DNA of 64,000 nt from G963667675 sp965249215. Its GTDB lineage: Bacteria; Chloroflexota; Dehalococcoidia; Lucifugimonadales; UBA3495. Positions 25,534 to 34,089 of the stretch are shown piece by piece. The DNA lies in NCBI GenBank assembly GCA_965249215.1, contig CBDFLN010000002.1, forward strand, positions 62,001 to 126,000, given 5' to 3'. The translations under genes were made by a program, and so were the position numbers. Within the stretch, counting starts at the first letter, position 1. Every line of letters begins with the position of its first letter. Under the pieces are notes generated by a model. It was not told where the DNA came from, did no database searches, and saw only the letters and a list, made by a program, of their open reading frames with translations.

Positions 25534-25539
25534 TATAAT
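25534..25539 (+). promoter_or_regulatory. -10 element before the acyl-CoA dehydrogenase gene
   Basis: A perfect TATAAT 43 bases before the GTG start. The sequence 17 bases further upstream (CTCGAC) is a poor -35. AAGGAG follows just before the gene. Confidence 0.4.
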
Positions 25540-25581
25540 TCCAGGCACATCGCCTATGACAAACCAGCCAAGGAGCCGTCC

Positions 25582-26748
25582 GTGACCGTAGCAACCCCCA
25601 TAGAAGCCCGCATCCAGATCGTCAACCTTGTCCGGGATTTCGTCCGCCGGGACGTCGAGCCGGTGGCCCAGCAACTGGACCGCGAGGACCGGGTTCCCTT
25701 CGACCTGATCGACAAGATGAAGGAGATGGGCCTGTTCGGAATTGTCGTTCCCCAGGAATACGAAGGTATGGGGCTCGACTACACCACTTTCGCCATGATC
25801 TTCGAAGAGCTGGCCAAGGGCTTCATGAGCCTGGCCGGGGTTATAGGCACCCACCATATCCTGACCTACGTTCTGACCCATTACGGCACCGAGGAGCAGA
25901 AACAGCGCTTCCTGCCCGACCTGGCTTCAGGACGCAAACGGGGCGGCCTGGCGCTGACCGAGCCCGGCGGCGGCAGTGACGTCGCCAATACCCAGACATC
26001 GGCCGTCAAAGACGGGGAAGAGTACGTCCTAAACGGCGCCAAGATGTTCGTCACCAGCGCCCGCCACGGGGACGCCTTTTGCGTGCTGGCCCGCACCAAT
26101 GGGTCCAGCGAGTCCAAACACCAGGACCTTAGCTGCTTTGTCGTGGAAAAAGGCGGACCCGGCCTGACCGTCGGGCCAAACTTGGACAAGCTGGGATACC
26201 GGGCCCTGGACACCTGCGAGATGCGCTTCGACGACTATCGCATTCCGGCGGACAACCTGGTCGGAGGCCAGGAAGGCCGCGGATTCGGGCAGGTGATGAG
26301 CGGGTTGGAAGCGGGACGGATAAACGTCGCAGCCCGCGCCGTGGGCGTGGCCCAGGCCGCCTTCCAGGCCGCCATACGCTACTCCCAACAGCGGGAGACC
26401 TTCGGCAAGCCTATCTCCCAGCACCAGGCGATACAGCTAAAGCTGGCCGACATGGCAACCAAGATTCAGGCGGCCCGCCTGCTTACCCGTGACGCCGCCG
26501 CCAAGAAAGACCTGGGCGAGCGAGTCGACCTGGAGGCGGGCATGGCCAAGTTGTTCGCCAGCGAAACCTGCCAGGAAGTGGTGTTGGAGGCCCTGCGCAT
26601 CCACGGCGGATACGGCTACATCAAGGACTCTCCCGTGGAGCGCTACTACCGGGATGCCCCCCTTATGGTCATCGGCGAGGGAACCAACGAAATCATACGT
26701 CTGGTTATAGCCCGGCAGTTGCTGCGCCGGCCCGAATACCAGGTGTAG
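25582..26748 (+). CDS. acyl-CoA dehydrogenase
   Basis: 388 residues, full length. Flavin- and substrate-binding segments are typical: GGLALTEPGGGSDVANTQTSA, YVLNGAKMFVTSA, LDKLGYRALDTCEMRFDDYRIP, FGKPISQHQAIQLKLADMA, and the C-terminal IHGGYGYIKDSPVERYYRDA followed by IGEGTNEIIRLVIARQLL, where the Glu of GEGTNE is the usual catalytic base. It makes the first double bond in beta-oxidation of an acyl-CoA of unknown chain. GTG 25582 follows AAGGAG. Its stop codon abuts that of the convergent enoyl-CoA hydratase gene, whose product would take the next step. Confidence 0.92.
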   Translation: MTVATPIEARIQIVNLVRDFVRRDVEPVAQQLDREDRVPFDLIDKMKEMGLFGIVVPQEYEGMGLDYTTFAMIFEELAKGFMSLAGVIGTHHILTYVLTHYGTEEQKQRFLPDLASGRKRGGLALTEPGGGSDVANTQTSAVKDGEEYVLNGAKMFVTSARHGDAFCVLARTNGSSESKHQDLSCFVVEKGGPGLTVGPNLDKLGYRALDTCEMRFDDYRIPADNLVGGQEGRGFGQVMSGLEAGRINVAARAVGVAQAAFQAAIRYSQQRETFGKPISQHQAIQLKLADMATKIQAARLLTRDAAAKKDLGERVDLEAGMAKLFASETCQEVVLEALRIHGGYGYIKDSPVERYYRDAPLMVIGEGTNEIIRLVIARQLLRRPEYQV

Positions 26749-27525
26749 CTAACGGCCCTGCCAGCGGGGCTTCCGCTTCTCCGCAAACGCCCTGGGGCCC
26801 TCCTTGGCGTCTTCGGTCGCCAGCAGTTGGTCGTACATGTGGTAGGTGAGGGCCGAAATGTCCTGGGACGACATGTTCAGACCCCGGTAGGCCAGCTCTT
26901 TGAAGTATTGCACTGCCAACGGGGCGTTCTCGGCTATCTTGTTGGCCATGGCCAACGCCTCGGGCATTAGCCGGTCTGCGGGCACAACCTTGTTCAAGAA
27001 CCCCATCTCGTAGGCCCGCTGCGCGGTTACCGGCTCCGCGGTCAACACCAGCTCCATCACCGCCGAAAGGGGCATCATCTTGGGGAGAATCGTCCCGAAG
27101 GGCGGCAACAAGCTCCACTTGGTCTCGGTGATGCCCAGCTTTGCGTCTTCCGACGCGATTCTCAGGTCGCACATCTGGACTATGGACCAGCCCCCGGCCA
27201 GGGCGAACCCGTTTACCGCCGCTACCAGCGGCTTCCAAGTCTGCCGCCAAAGGTAGGGGCGGTCCGGAGACAAGCTGGCCGATGCCCTGGCCTGGATTCC
27301 CTGGGCGTTGTCGTCCGCCCGCTCCTTCAAGTCCCGTCCCGCGCAGAAGGCCCTGCCCGCCCCGGTGATGACGGCAACAAAGGCTTCGGGGTCTTCGTCG
27401 AACTCCGTAATAGCCTCGTCCAGCTCCCGCCGCAACTGCCGGTTAATCGAATTCAAAGAATCCGGACGGTTCAGCGTCATGACCACCACGTTGTCTTGCC
27501 TGTCGTAAAGTACTGTCTCGCTCAT
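26749..27525 (-). CDS. enoyl-CoA hydratase/isomerase family protein
   Basis: 258 residues, crotonase fold. The oxyanion-hole segments ITGAGRAFCAGRDLKE and VNGFALAGGWSIVQMCDLRIAS are present, and the second active-site Glu lies in GITETKWSLLPPFG. The first catalytic Glu of classical hydratases (GGGCEL) is replaced within GGWSIV, so the reaction may be isomerisation or another crotonase chemistry. ATG 27525. The 264-bp interval upstream (27526-27789) shows nothing I can name. Confidence 0.88.
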   Translation of the reverse strand: MSETVLYDRQDNVVVMTLNRPDSLNSINRQLRRELDEAITEFDEDPEAFVAVITGAGRAFCAGRDLKERADDNAQGIQARASASLSPDRPYLWRQTWKPLVAAVNGFALAGGWSIVQMCDLRIASEDAKLGITETKWSLLPPFGTILPKMMPLSAVMELVLTAEPVTAQRAYEMGFLNKVVPADRLMPEALAMANKIAENAPLAVQYFKELAYRGLNMSSQDISALTYHMYDQLLATEDAKEGPRAFAEKRKPRWQGR

Positions 27526-27789
27526 TCTTTTAAACCTCTGAATGGGTATGGCGTTATTCTACTATGTCGTCGTTCCGACTACCGCGCTGTCTCCTCCGCC
27601 CTGCCCGCCATTGCCGCTGAATCTGGAATAAATTCGATTCCTTCATCCGGTCGTCGTTCGCAGATAGGGCAAAGATGTCAGCAAGCTCAGCAGTTAATCA
27701 CGCCGGGATTTACTTTCCTATCGCGTAGGAACCTTGACCCGCCGCACTACGGGTCAGTTGCCAGGGCAACGTCGGCAGAACGCGGGTGC

Positions 27790-30700
27790 CTAGTCCCCGT
27801 ACGGCCCGCCGTGGAGCCGCCCGTACACTCCTCGGAAGGCATCTTCCAGTCCGGGAGGCGTGTTGCTGAGCAAGATCTGGTATATCACCTCTTCGACCTG
27901 CTGGAACTCCTCTTCGGTCGCAGGGCGGCCCTCGTCACCGAGCCTGAGGTAGAGTTCCCGCATTGCTGCCGACAAAGCCTCCTCGCCCCACGCTTCGTAC
28001 AGATCCAGCAGGAAATACGCCCCCAGACTGTAGTGGCACGTGGTCTGATAATCGGGGTCTCGGGATTGTCGTGCGTTCAACTGGTGGAGGTTTCTTATAC
28101 CTTGACTGAAGCAGTTCTCCTCGAGCCGCCGCAGGGCTGCGGGCTTTTGGTCTTCGAGGCTCTTCAGGCCGACCCGGTCGTTGGTGTACAACCACATGAA
28201 CTCGGCCCCGCCTTCAACGAGCCACGGAGGGCCGAATCCGAAGTAGTAGTGGGCTATTTCGTGATAGATAGCGCCCCGGTCAATCGGGTTGGGCTCGTAT
28301 CGCGTGAGTCCGATGAAGATGCCCCAGTGTGCTCCGCCGCCGATTCCGTGGTCCTTTTGAGGGCTTACGATGGGGACTACCATGATAACGTCTGTGACGG
28401 GGAAGGGGACATCCATGAACCCCTCGGTGGCCCGTACTGCGTCTTCCATCATTGCCAGCAGGTCTTCGTCTGGAGGGAAGGGCGTGGACTGGAAGGCCCA
28501 CAGGTTGATTTCTCCCGCCAGGGGCAGCGACGCTGTCGTGATCTGGACGAAGTGGGCATGTAGTAAGTCGTTGTACAGCAGCGACCCGTCTACAGAGGCC
28601 CTGATCCGCCCCAGGACGGCCAGGAGCACCATTGCGTTGTCGTCTGCTTCATCGGCTATCCTGTCCAACCAAGTCCTTGCTGTCTCTGGGTCGTGCGCGC
28701 TCAATGCGGAAATCGCCCCCCACTCCACTACGTTAATATCGTCAGTTGCCCAAGGGAGAGCCGCTACTCGTTGGGCCAGCGCCGGGTCTACATCGGCGAG
28801 CCTCGCCAGCGCCGAAATTGCCTGCCACTCAGCTTGGGTGATGTCGTCAGTCGCCCAGGGTAGGCCCGTCACGCCTAGGGCCAGCGCTGAGTCTGCATCC
28901 GCGAGGCTCGCCAGCGCCGAAATTGCCTGCCACTCAGCTTGGGTGATGTCGTCAGTCGCCCAGGGCAGGCTCGTCACGCCTTGGGCCAGCGCTGAGTCTG
29001 CATCCGCGAGGCTCGCCAGCGCCGAAATTGCCCGCGACTCACCTTGGGTGATGTCGTCAGTCGCCCAGGGCAGGCTCGTCACGCCTAGGGCCAGCGCCGG
29101 GTCTGCATCCGCGAGCCTCGCCAGTGCCGAGATTGCCTGCCACTCAGCTAGGGTAATGTCGTCAGTCGCCCAAGACAGGCTAGTGACGCGTTGGGCGAGA
29201 GTAGGATATGTCTCGGCAACGCTTGCCAATTCGGACTCGGCAACGCTTGCGAATTCGGAAATCACCCAGGGCTCAGTTCCGGTAATGCCGTCTACTGCCA
29301 AGGGGTGACTCGCTACGCGTAGGGCCAGCGCCGGGTCTGTATTGGCAAACGCCACCAATAAGGAAATCGCCCGACGCTCATCTTCAGTAATGTCGTCTGC
29401 AACCCAAGGGAGAGCCGCTACTCGTTGGGCCAGCGCTAGGTCTATATCGACAAGCGTCCCCAATAAGGAAATTGCCTTCCTCTCATCTTCGGTGATGTGG
29501 TCTGCAACCCAAGGGAGAGCCGCTACGCGTTGGGCCAGCGCCGGGTCTGCCTCCGCGAGTCGCATCAGTGCGTAAATCGCCTGCCATTCAGCTATGATGA
29601 TGTCGTCAGTCACCCAGGGCAGGCTCGCCACGCGTTCGGCGAGTGCAGGATCTATCTTGGCAAGGTGCCCCAGTTGGGAAATCCCCCGGTACTCCGCTGC
29701 GGTAATATTGTCAGTCACCCAAGGGAGAGCCGCTACGCGTTGGGCCAGCGCCGGGTCTGTATTGGCAAGCGCCGCCAATGAGGGAATTCCCCAACTTTCA
29801 TCTTCGGTGATGTCGTCTGCCATCCAAGAAAGAGCCGCTACTTGTTGGGCCAGCGCCGGGTCTGCATCCGCGAGCCACCTCAGTGCGGAGATCGCCTGCC
29901 GCTCAGCTTGAGTAATGTCGTCGGTCGTCCAAGGGAGAGCCGCTACTTGTTGGAAGAGCGTGGTATCTTTGGCGTAGAGGCTTGCCAGTTCGGAAAGCGC
30001 CCACTGCTCATCTTCGGTAATGTCGTCTGTAATCCAAGAAAGAGCCGCCATTCGTTGGGCGAGGATGGTATCTCTCGTCGCAGCAGACGCCGCCAATGTG
30101 GAAATTGCCTTCCACTCAGCTTCGGTAATATCGTCAATTGCCCAAGGGAGGCGAGCTACTCGTTGGGCCAGCGCCGGGTCTGCCGTAGCCAGCCTCTCCA
30201 ATGCGTTGATCGCCGATTGCTCGAATTCGCCTATGCCGTCCGCTGCCCAGGGGAGGCCGGCTACCTGTTGCGCCAGCGTCAGATCTGCGTGGGCAAGCCA
30301 TGTCACTGCGGAAATTGCCGACCGCTCAGCGTCGGTAATATCGTCGGCTACCCAACGGAGGCCCGTTACCCGTAGCGCGAGCGCCGGGTCGACCGCAGCC
30401 AGACCCGCCAATGCGTCAATCGCCGCCTGCTCAAACCAGGTAATGTCGTCCGCTGCCCAAGGGAGGCCGGCTATCCGTTGTGCCAGCGCCGGGTGTGTCT
30501 TGGCAAGCCGCGTCACTGCGTCCATCACCGCCTGTTCAACCCAGGTAATGTCGTCCGCTACCCAAGGAAGGCCCGCCACCAGTTGTGCCAGCGGCGGATC
30601 TGCGTTGGCCAACCCTGCCAACGCGGAAATCGCCCGCCGCTCATCTTCGGTAATGTCGTCGGCTGCCCAAGGGAATGCAGCCGTCAGCCTCGCTACCGGC

Positions 30701-31242
30701 TGATTTATCTCCGCCAGTTCAAGCAATTTTTCCAGGGTGCGCTGCTCCTCATCGGTTACGCCGTCTACGAACCAGGGGTAGGCGGTCACTCGCCTGCTCA
30801 ACTCGTCGTCGATCGTGGCAATTTTATGCAGGCTTTCCAATACGGAAGACTCCACGTCGACGATGCCGTCGGCAACCCACGGCAGACGGGCTAGGGCATC
30901 CCCCGCGTTGGGGTCTAGGAGTTGAATGTTCAGGATATGGTCCTTAGCTAAGGAGTGGTGTTTGTCCGGGGGATCGGCGAACCAAGATAGGGTGTCACCG
31001 AGACGCTCATCCGCACCCTGGTGCAAGGGGGGTGTTGGAGCTACAGTCGGAGATGGGATTGGTGTAGGACTCGGAGTGGTGGTAGAAGTCGCAGTCGACG
31101 CTGCGGCTGGAGTGACAGCCGGGGAGACGGTGGATGTCGGCGTAGGTGTGGGTTCAGGTGGGCTGCCGCAAGCTACCAGCAATGCGGCAATGGCAACACA
31201 GGCCGCTCCGATTGTCGCTATGCGGCGCATTGCGTTGACCAT
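27790..31242 (-). CDS. giant lipoprotein: 21 tandem 35-residue repeats plus zincin-like domain
   Basis: About 1150 residues. A signal peptide with a lipobox ending at Cys25 (ALLVAC) leads to a Thr/Pro linker. Then, at 30893-28680, come about 21 tandem repeats of 35 residues, each near QRVAALPW, two variable residues, DDIT, ExxAISAL and ending DPALA; the pattern suggests an alpha-helical solenoid. The C-terminal 280 residues carry HEIAH (His994-His998) followed by EGGAEFMW, the gluzincin-type zinc-peptidase signature. The protein should be membrane-anchored outside the cell. The repeat stretch has no family name I know. I start at ATG 31242, which lies 7 bases after a TATAAT; other in-frame ATGs are at 31251 and 31230. 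Confidence 0.87.
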   Translation of the reverse strand: MVNAMRRIATIGAACVAIAALLVACGSPPEPTPTPTSTVSPAVTPAAASTATSTTTPSPTPIPSPTVAPTPPLHQGADERLGDTLSWFADPPDKHHSLAKDHILNIQLLDPNAGDALARLPWVADGIVDVESSVLESLHKIATIDDELSRRVTAYPWFVDGVTDEEQRTLEKLLELAEINQPVARLTAAFPWAADDITEDERRAISALAGLANADPPLAQLVAGLPWVADDITWVEQAVMDAVTRLAKTHPALAQRIAGLPWAADDITWFEQAAIDALAGLAAVDPALALRVTGLRWVADDITDAERSAISAVTWLAHADLTLAQQVAGLPWAADGIGEFEQSAINALERLATADPALAQRVARLPWAIDDITEAEWKAISTLAASAATRDTILAQRMAALSWITDDITEDEQWALSELASLYAKDTTLFQQVAALPWTTDDITQAERQAISALRWLADADPALAQQVAALSWMADDITEDESWGIPSLAALANTDPALAQRVAALPWVTDNITAAEYRGISQLGHLAKIDPALAERVASLPWVTDDIIIAEWQAIYALMRLAEADPALAQRVAALPWVADHITEDERKAISLLGTLVDIDLALAQRVAALPWVADDITEDERRAISLLVAFANTDPALALRVASHPLAVDGITGTEPWVISEFASVAESELASVAETYPTLAQRVTSLSWATDDITLAEWQAISALARLADADPALALGVTSLPWATDDITQGESRAISALASLADADSALAQGVTSLPWATDDITQAEWQAISALASLADADSALALGVTGLPWATDDITQAEWQAISALARLADVDPALAQRVAALPWATDDINVVEWGAISALSAHDPETARTWLDRIADEADDNAMVLLAVLGRIRASVDGSLLYNDLLHAHFVQITTASLPLAGEINLWAFQSTPFPPDEDLLAMMEDAVRATEGFMDVPFPVTDVIMVVPIVSPQKDHGIGGGAHWGIFIGLTRYEPNPIDRGAIYHEIAHYYFGFGPPWLVEGGAEFMWLYTNDRVGLKSLEDQKPAALRRLEENCFSQGIRNLHQLNARQSRDPDYQTTCHYSLGAYFLLDLYEAWGEEALSAAMRELYLRLGDEGRPATEEEFQQVEEVIYQILLSNTPPGLEDAFRGVYGRLHGGPYGD

Positions 31243-31249
31243 GACCAGC

Positions 31250-31255
31250 ATTATA
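31250..31255 (-). promoter_or_regulatory. -10 element abutting the giant lipoprotein start
   Basis: TATAAT reading leftward ends at 31250. A transcript starting 7 bases on would begin at or near ATG 31242. No Shine-Dalgarno is visible, so leaderless translation is plausible. No strong -35 was found. Confidence 0.4.
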
Positions 31256-31389
31256 GCCGAGGCGGAGACCCGATTCAGAATCAGGAGTCGAAGCCTTTTG
31301 GTAGTAGGCTCTTCACACCGGGCGCGGCGAGCCGTGTATCCTGAGATTATGACCAGCAGGGTGTTGTGGTTGACCTCTGGCGCCTTGGC

Positions 31390-31731
31390 TCAGGCGTACT
31401 CTCCCAAATGGACCCCGCCTATGACGTGTAGGTGCCCGTGGCTCTGGCTCTGCATCCCGTCTCGACCGAAGTTGGACAAGACCCTGAAGCCGTTGGGGGC
31501 CAGCCACCATCCCATGTCCACTGCCACCTCGCCCAGCCTGCCCATCAGACCGCTGCTCCACATCTCGCTCTGTTCCATGTGCTGCTTGGGCATCACTAGG
31601 AGCATCAGCGGAACCCAGGTCAACTTGTTGACTATGACGATAATCTCGTTGTCCAGGTAGCGCACCCTGGCCGGCGACCGGCCGGCGACGATTTCGCAAA
31701 ATACGCAGTAGCCTGGCGCGTTCAAATGCAT
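31390..31731 (-). CDS. HIT-family nucleotide-binding protein
   Basis: 113 residues. CVFCEIVAGRSPARVRYLDNEIIVI starts the HIT fold and QSHGHLHVIGG gives the histidine triad His-x-His-x-His with the catalytic central His. Family members hydrolyse or transfer nucleotides from dinucleoside polyphosphates or AMP-lysine. CVFC with a later His may bind zinc as in Hint-type proteins. Shorter at the C-terminus than many. A good promoter lies at 31773-31802 on the same strand. Confidence 0.87.
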   Translation of the reverse strand: MHLNAPGYCVFCEIVAGRSPARVRYLDNEIIVIVNKLTWVPLMLLVMPKQHMEQSEMWSSGLMGRLGEVAVDMGWWLAPNGFRVLSNFGRDGMQSQSHGHLHVIGGVHLGEYA

Positions 31732-31772
31732 CCTCTTGGTCGGCTGGATATGGCCGGGGGCATGGCTTTGTG

Positions 31773-31802
31773 AATATAATTGGGCGCCCGTTGCACTGTC
31801 AA
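31773..31802 (-). promoter_or_regulatory. promoter of the HIT-family gene
   Basis: Reading leftward, TTGACA (31802-31797), an 18-base spacer and TATATT (31778-31773) form a near-consensus promoter. Transcription would begin near 31766, 35 bases before the ATG. Confidence 0.6.
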
Positions 31803-31890
31803 CGCGGCCCGGAGGGCGTACCCCCCCCCGCCTGCTATTCCGCGTTTTCGCCTCCCCTGTGGTATGTTATCATTGTCAGCGGAATAAGCC

Positions 31891-32382
31891 GTGTTCAACC
31901 TAGCCGTCTTGACCGTAAGCACCTCCGGGCACCAGGGCAACCGCGAAGATACCAGCGGACAGGCCATCAAGGATGCCCTTTGCCCCCAGGGATACAAAGC
32001 CGTCCGCTACGAAATCGTCCCAGACGACCGGCAAGTGATTGCCGGCCGCCTCTCTGAATGGGCCGACGACCCCGAGGTCGACCTGATCGTTTCCACCGGC
32101 GGCACCGGCCTGGGTCCCTATGACGTGACCCCCGAGGCATGCCTGGATGTCTTCGACAAACAGGTGCCCGGTCTGGCTGAAGCCATGCGGGCCGGCACTT
32201 TGCAGTTTACTCCGATGGCGATGTTGAGCAGGTCCGTGGCGGGGATTCGCGGCAGCACCCTGATTATCGCCTTACCCGGAAGCACCAAGGGCGTGAGGGA
32301 GTGCCTGAACGTGGTTAGCCCCGTGCTTGCTCATGCCCTGGAACTACTGAAGAGCGAGTCGGTCAGCGAGCACCCCCGCTAA
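31891..32382 (+). CDS. MogA/MoaB-family molybdopterin biosynthesis protein
   Basis: 163 residues of the MoCF-binding fold. NLAVLTVSTSG, DTSGQAIKDAL, VDLIVSTGGTGLGPYDVTPEA (the SGGTG-type nucleotide-binding loop) and GSTLIIALPGSTKGVRECLN are all in place. The family adenylylates molybdopterin before molybdenum insertion. GTG 31891. No other molybdenum cofactor gene is within the window. Confidence 0.9.
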   Translation: MFNLAVLTVSTSGHQGNREDTSGQAIKDALCPQGYKAVRYEIVPDDRQVIAGRLSEWADDPEVDLIVSTGGTGLGPYDVTPEACLDVFDKQVPGLAEAMRAGTLQFTPMAMLSRSVAGIRGSTLIIALPGSTKGVRECLNVVSPVLAHALELLKSESVSEHPR

Positions 32383-32463
32383 GCCGATGCCCCGCCGCCG
32401 CGGCAAGATAGGCCCCTTAGGGCAAATTACAAGGGACAAACAACATACCGGAGCGTTTAATCG

Positions 32464-32868
32464 ATGAAGGAAGGCAGCCAAGAAGACAGGCCAGAGATCA
32501 AGGAAGTCTATTGGCCCAGGGTCAAGGAAATCCTGGACGGAATCATGTACCGGTGGGAGGAACGCTGGGGCAGAGAAGGAGCCCTCGGCGTTCACCGCTA
32601 CTACTGGGACTCGCCGGAGCAGTTGGCCAACGACGTGCTGTCCGGAGTACCGGCTATCGAGCCGGGTATTCCGGGCCGGGAGACCCAGTTTGTGCGGAGC
32701 CTGGCGCGAGCCGTACGCAATTGGGGCCGAATGCCCATGCGGGGCCCCTTCCTCCCGGAAAGGGAGATCGACGAAATAGCCGCCTGGATCGACAACGGCA
32801 TGCCCAAAGGCCCGCCTGGAAGCGGGGAGCAGCCGGCTGAGACTAGCCCCGCCGAAGCCAGAGAATAA
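32464..32868 (+). CDS. hypothetical protein, haem-less cytochrome c-like C-terminus
   Basis: 134 residues, not recognised. The C-terminal MPMRGPFLPEREIDEIAAWIDNGMP closely resembles the final helix of small class I c-type cytochromes, but no CxxCH haem site exists and there is no signal peptide. The N-terminus is charged with many Trp/Tyr residues (EVYWPRVKEILDGIMYRW). ATG 32464. It follows mogA by 81 bp and ends 54 bp before a strong terminator, so it is probably a genuine gene. Confidence 0.6.
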   Translation: MKEGSQEDRPEIKEVYWPRVKEILDGIMYRWEERWGREGALGVHRYYWDSPEQLANDVLSGVPAIEPGIPGRETQFVRSLARAVRNWGRMPMRGPFLPEREIDEIAAWIDNGMPKGPPGSGEQPAETSPAEARE

Positions 32869-32922
32869 CTGCAACCGCGGGTTTTGCCGCAGACCACACC
32901 TTAGTAGTGATTGACATAACAA

Positions 32923-32969
32923 ACCGCCGGTGGCTGCGTCTCGTTGCGCCTGCTCCGGCGGTCTTTTTT
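32923..32969 (+). terminator. intrinsic terminator
   Basis: ACCGCCGG (32923-32930) and CCGGCGGT (32955-32962) form an 8-bp perfect stem with a 24-base loop, followed by C and six T. It ends the mogA/32464 unit and also separates it from the convergent NHL gene. Confidence 0.75.
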
Positions 32970-33005
32970 GCCCCAAGAAGGCGGCCCTGGCCGCCGCCCT
33001 GCCTG

Positions 33006-34010
33006 CTAGACCAGTGTCGGTTCCTTGGTCTTGGTGTATATCTGTATCCGCGCCATCTTGGTGTCCAAGACGCAGATCCGCCCCTGCAGGTCTAGCTTCA
33101 CTGAGGACGGGTGCTCGAACCGCCGGTCAAAGTAGGGATTGTGGGCCATTGCCAGGGCCCGCTGCCGTATCATGTCCGGGTTGGACAGAAGCTTCTCCTT
33201 GCCCAACTTCGATAGTTCGTGATCGCCGTGCATGGCGGTGACGAAGCGGCCGTCGGGAGTGAGCACCTGCACCCGGTTGTTGCCCCAGTCGGCCACGTAT
33301 ATATCCCCGTCGTCGTCCACGCACACTGAGGCAGGCCGGCGGAACTGGCCGACGCCGCTGCCCGGCTTGCCGAAGCTTGCCTGCCACTCGCCGTCGGCGG
33401 TGAACTGCTGGACCCGGTCATTGCCCCAGTCGGCTACGAACACCTGTCCGTCCTTATCCAGGCCAATGCCCCACGGCAGGTGCAGTTGGCCCGGGCCGTC
33501 GCCCAAACTGCCGAACTTGCTCCTGAACTGGCCGTCCAACGAGAAGGCCTGCACCCTATGGTTGCGGCTGTCGGTCAGAAACAAGGTCCCGTCGTCCCTG
33601 ATGGCTATGCCCGCCGGGCGGTCCAACTCCCCGTCTCCGCTGCCCGGCCTGCCCCAGGAACTCAGGAACTGGCCGTCCTTGTCGAAAATGCTAACCCTGT
33701 TCAGCCACTCATCGGCCACGTAGACGTTGCCCTCAGGGTCAAGGGCAATGGCCGCCGGCCAGACGAACTGCCCGTCCCCTTCGCCGTGTGACCCGAACTC
33801 GGATACGTACTCCTCGTCCAGGGTCATCATGGTGACGTGGATGCCGTCCGTGCGCGACTCGTACGACCGGTTGAGCACGTAGGCCAGGTCCCCCTCGCCG
33901 ACGGCCATGTCCACCGGCATGCGGAAGCCGGTGCCGGAGAACTCCTGCCGCCCTACCGAGTGGCTGTATTCGTAGGCCCGCTGGTTAAGGCCGAAGAAGT
34001 GGGTGCTCAT
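33006..34010 (-). CDS. NHL-repeat protein
   Basis: 334 residues. Four or five NHL-type beta-propeller blades are easy to see: GQFVWPAAIALDPEGNVYVAD, GELDRPAGIAIRDDGTLFLTD, GQLHLPWGIGLDKDGQVFVAD and GQFRRPASVCVDDDGDIYVAD, each followed by a variant of NRVQ-F-DG. No signal peptide, so either cytoplasmic or exported by another route. NHL propellers bind proteins or ligands; no enzyme residues are evident. ATG 34010 follows AGGAG by ten bases. Third gene of a DUF1800-DUF1501-NHL unit, separated from DUF1501 by a short tandem repeat. Confidence 0.85.
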   Translation of the reverse strand: MSTHFFGLNQRAYEYSHSVGRQEFSGTGFRMPVDMAVGEGDLAYVLNRSYESRTDGIHVTMMTLDEEYVSEFGSHGEGDGQFVWPAAIALDPEGNVYVADEWLNRVSIFDKDGQFLSSWGRPGSGDGELDRPAGIAIRDDGTLFLTDSRNHRVQAFSLDGQFRSKFGSLGDGPGQLHLPWGIGLDKDGQVFVADWGNDRVQQFTADGEWQASFGKPGSGVGQFRRPASVCVDDDGDIYVADWGNNRVQVLTPDGRFVTAMHGDHELSKLGKEKLLSNPDMIRQRALAMAHNPYFDRRFEHPSSVKLDLQGRICVLDTKMARIQIYTKTKEPTLV

Positions 34011-34032
34011 CCAAGTTCTTCTCCTGTCGCTC

Positions 34033-34088
34033 TTTACTGGTCGTTATTTACCGGTCGCTCTTTACTGGTCGTTTTTTACTGGTCGTTT
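34033..34088. repeat. 14-bp tandem repeat between DUF1501 and NHL genes
   Basis: Four units starting at 34033, 34047, 34061 and 34075, each close to TTTACTGGTCGTTT. On the coding (minus) strand every unit contains TAA; because 14 is not a multiple of three, stops fall in all three frames between the two genes. Confidence 0.9.
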
Positions 34089-34089
34089 T

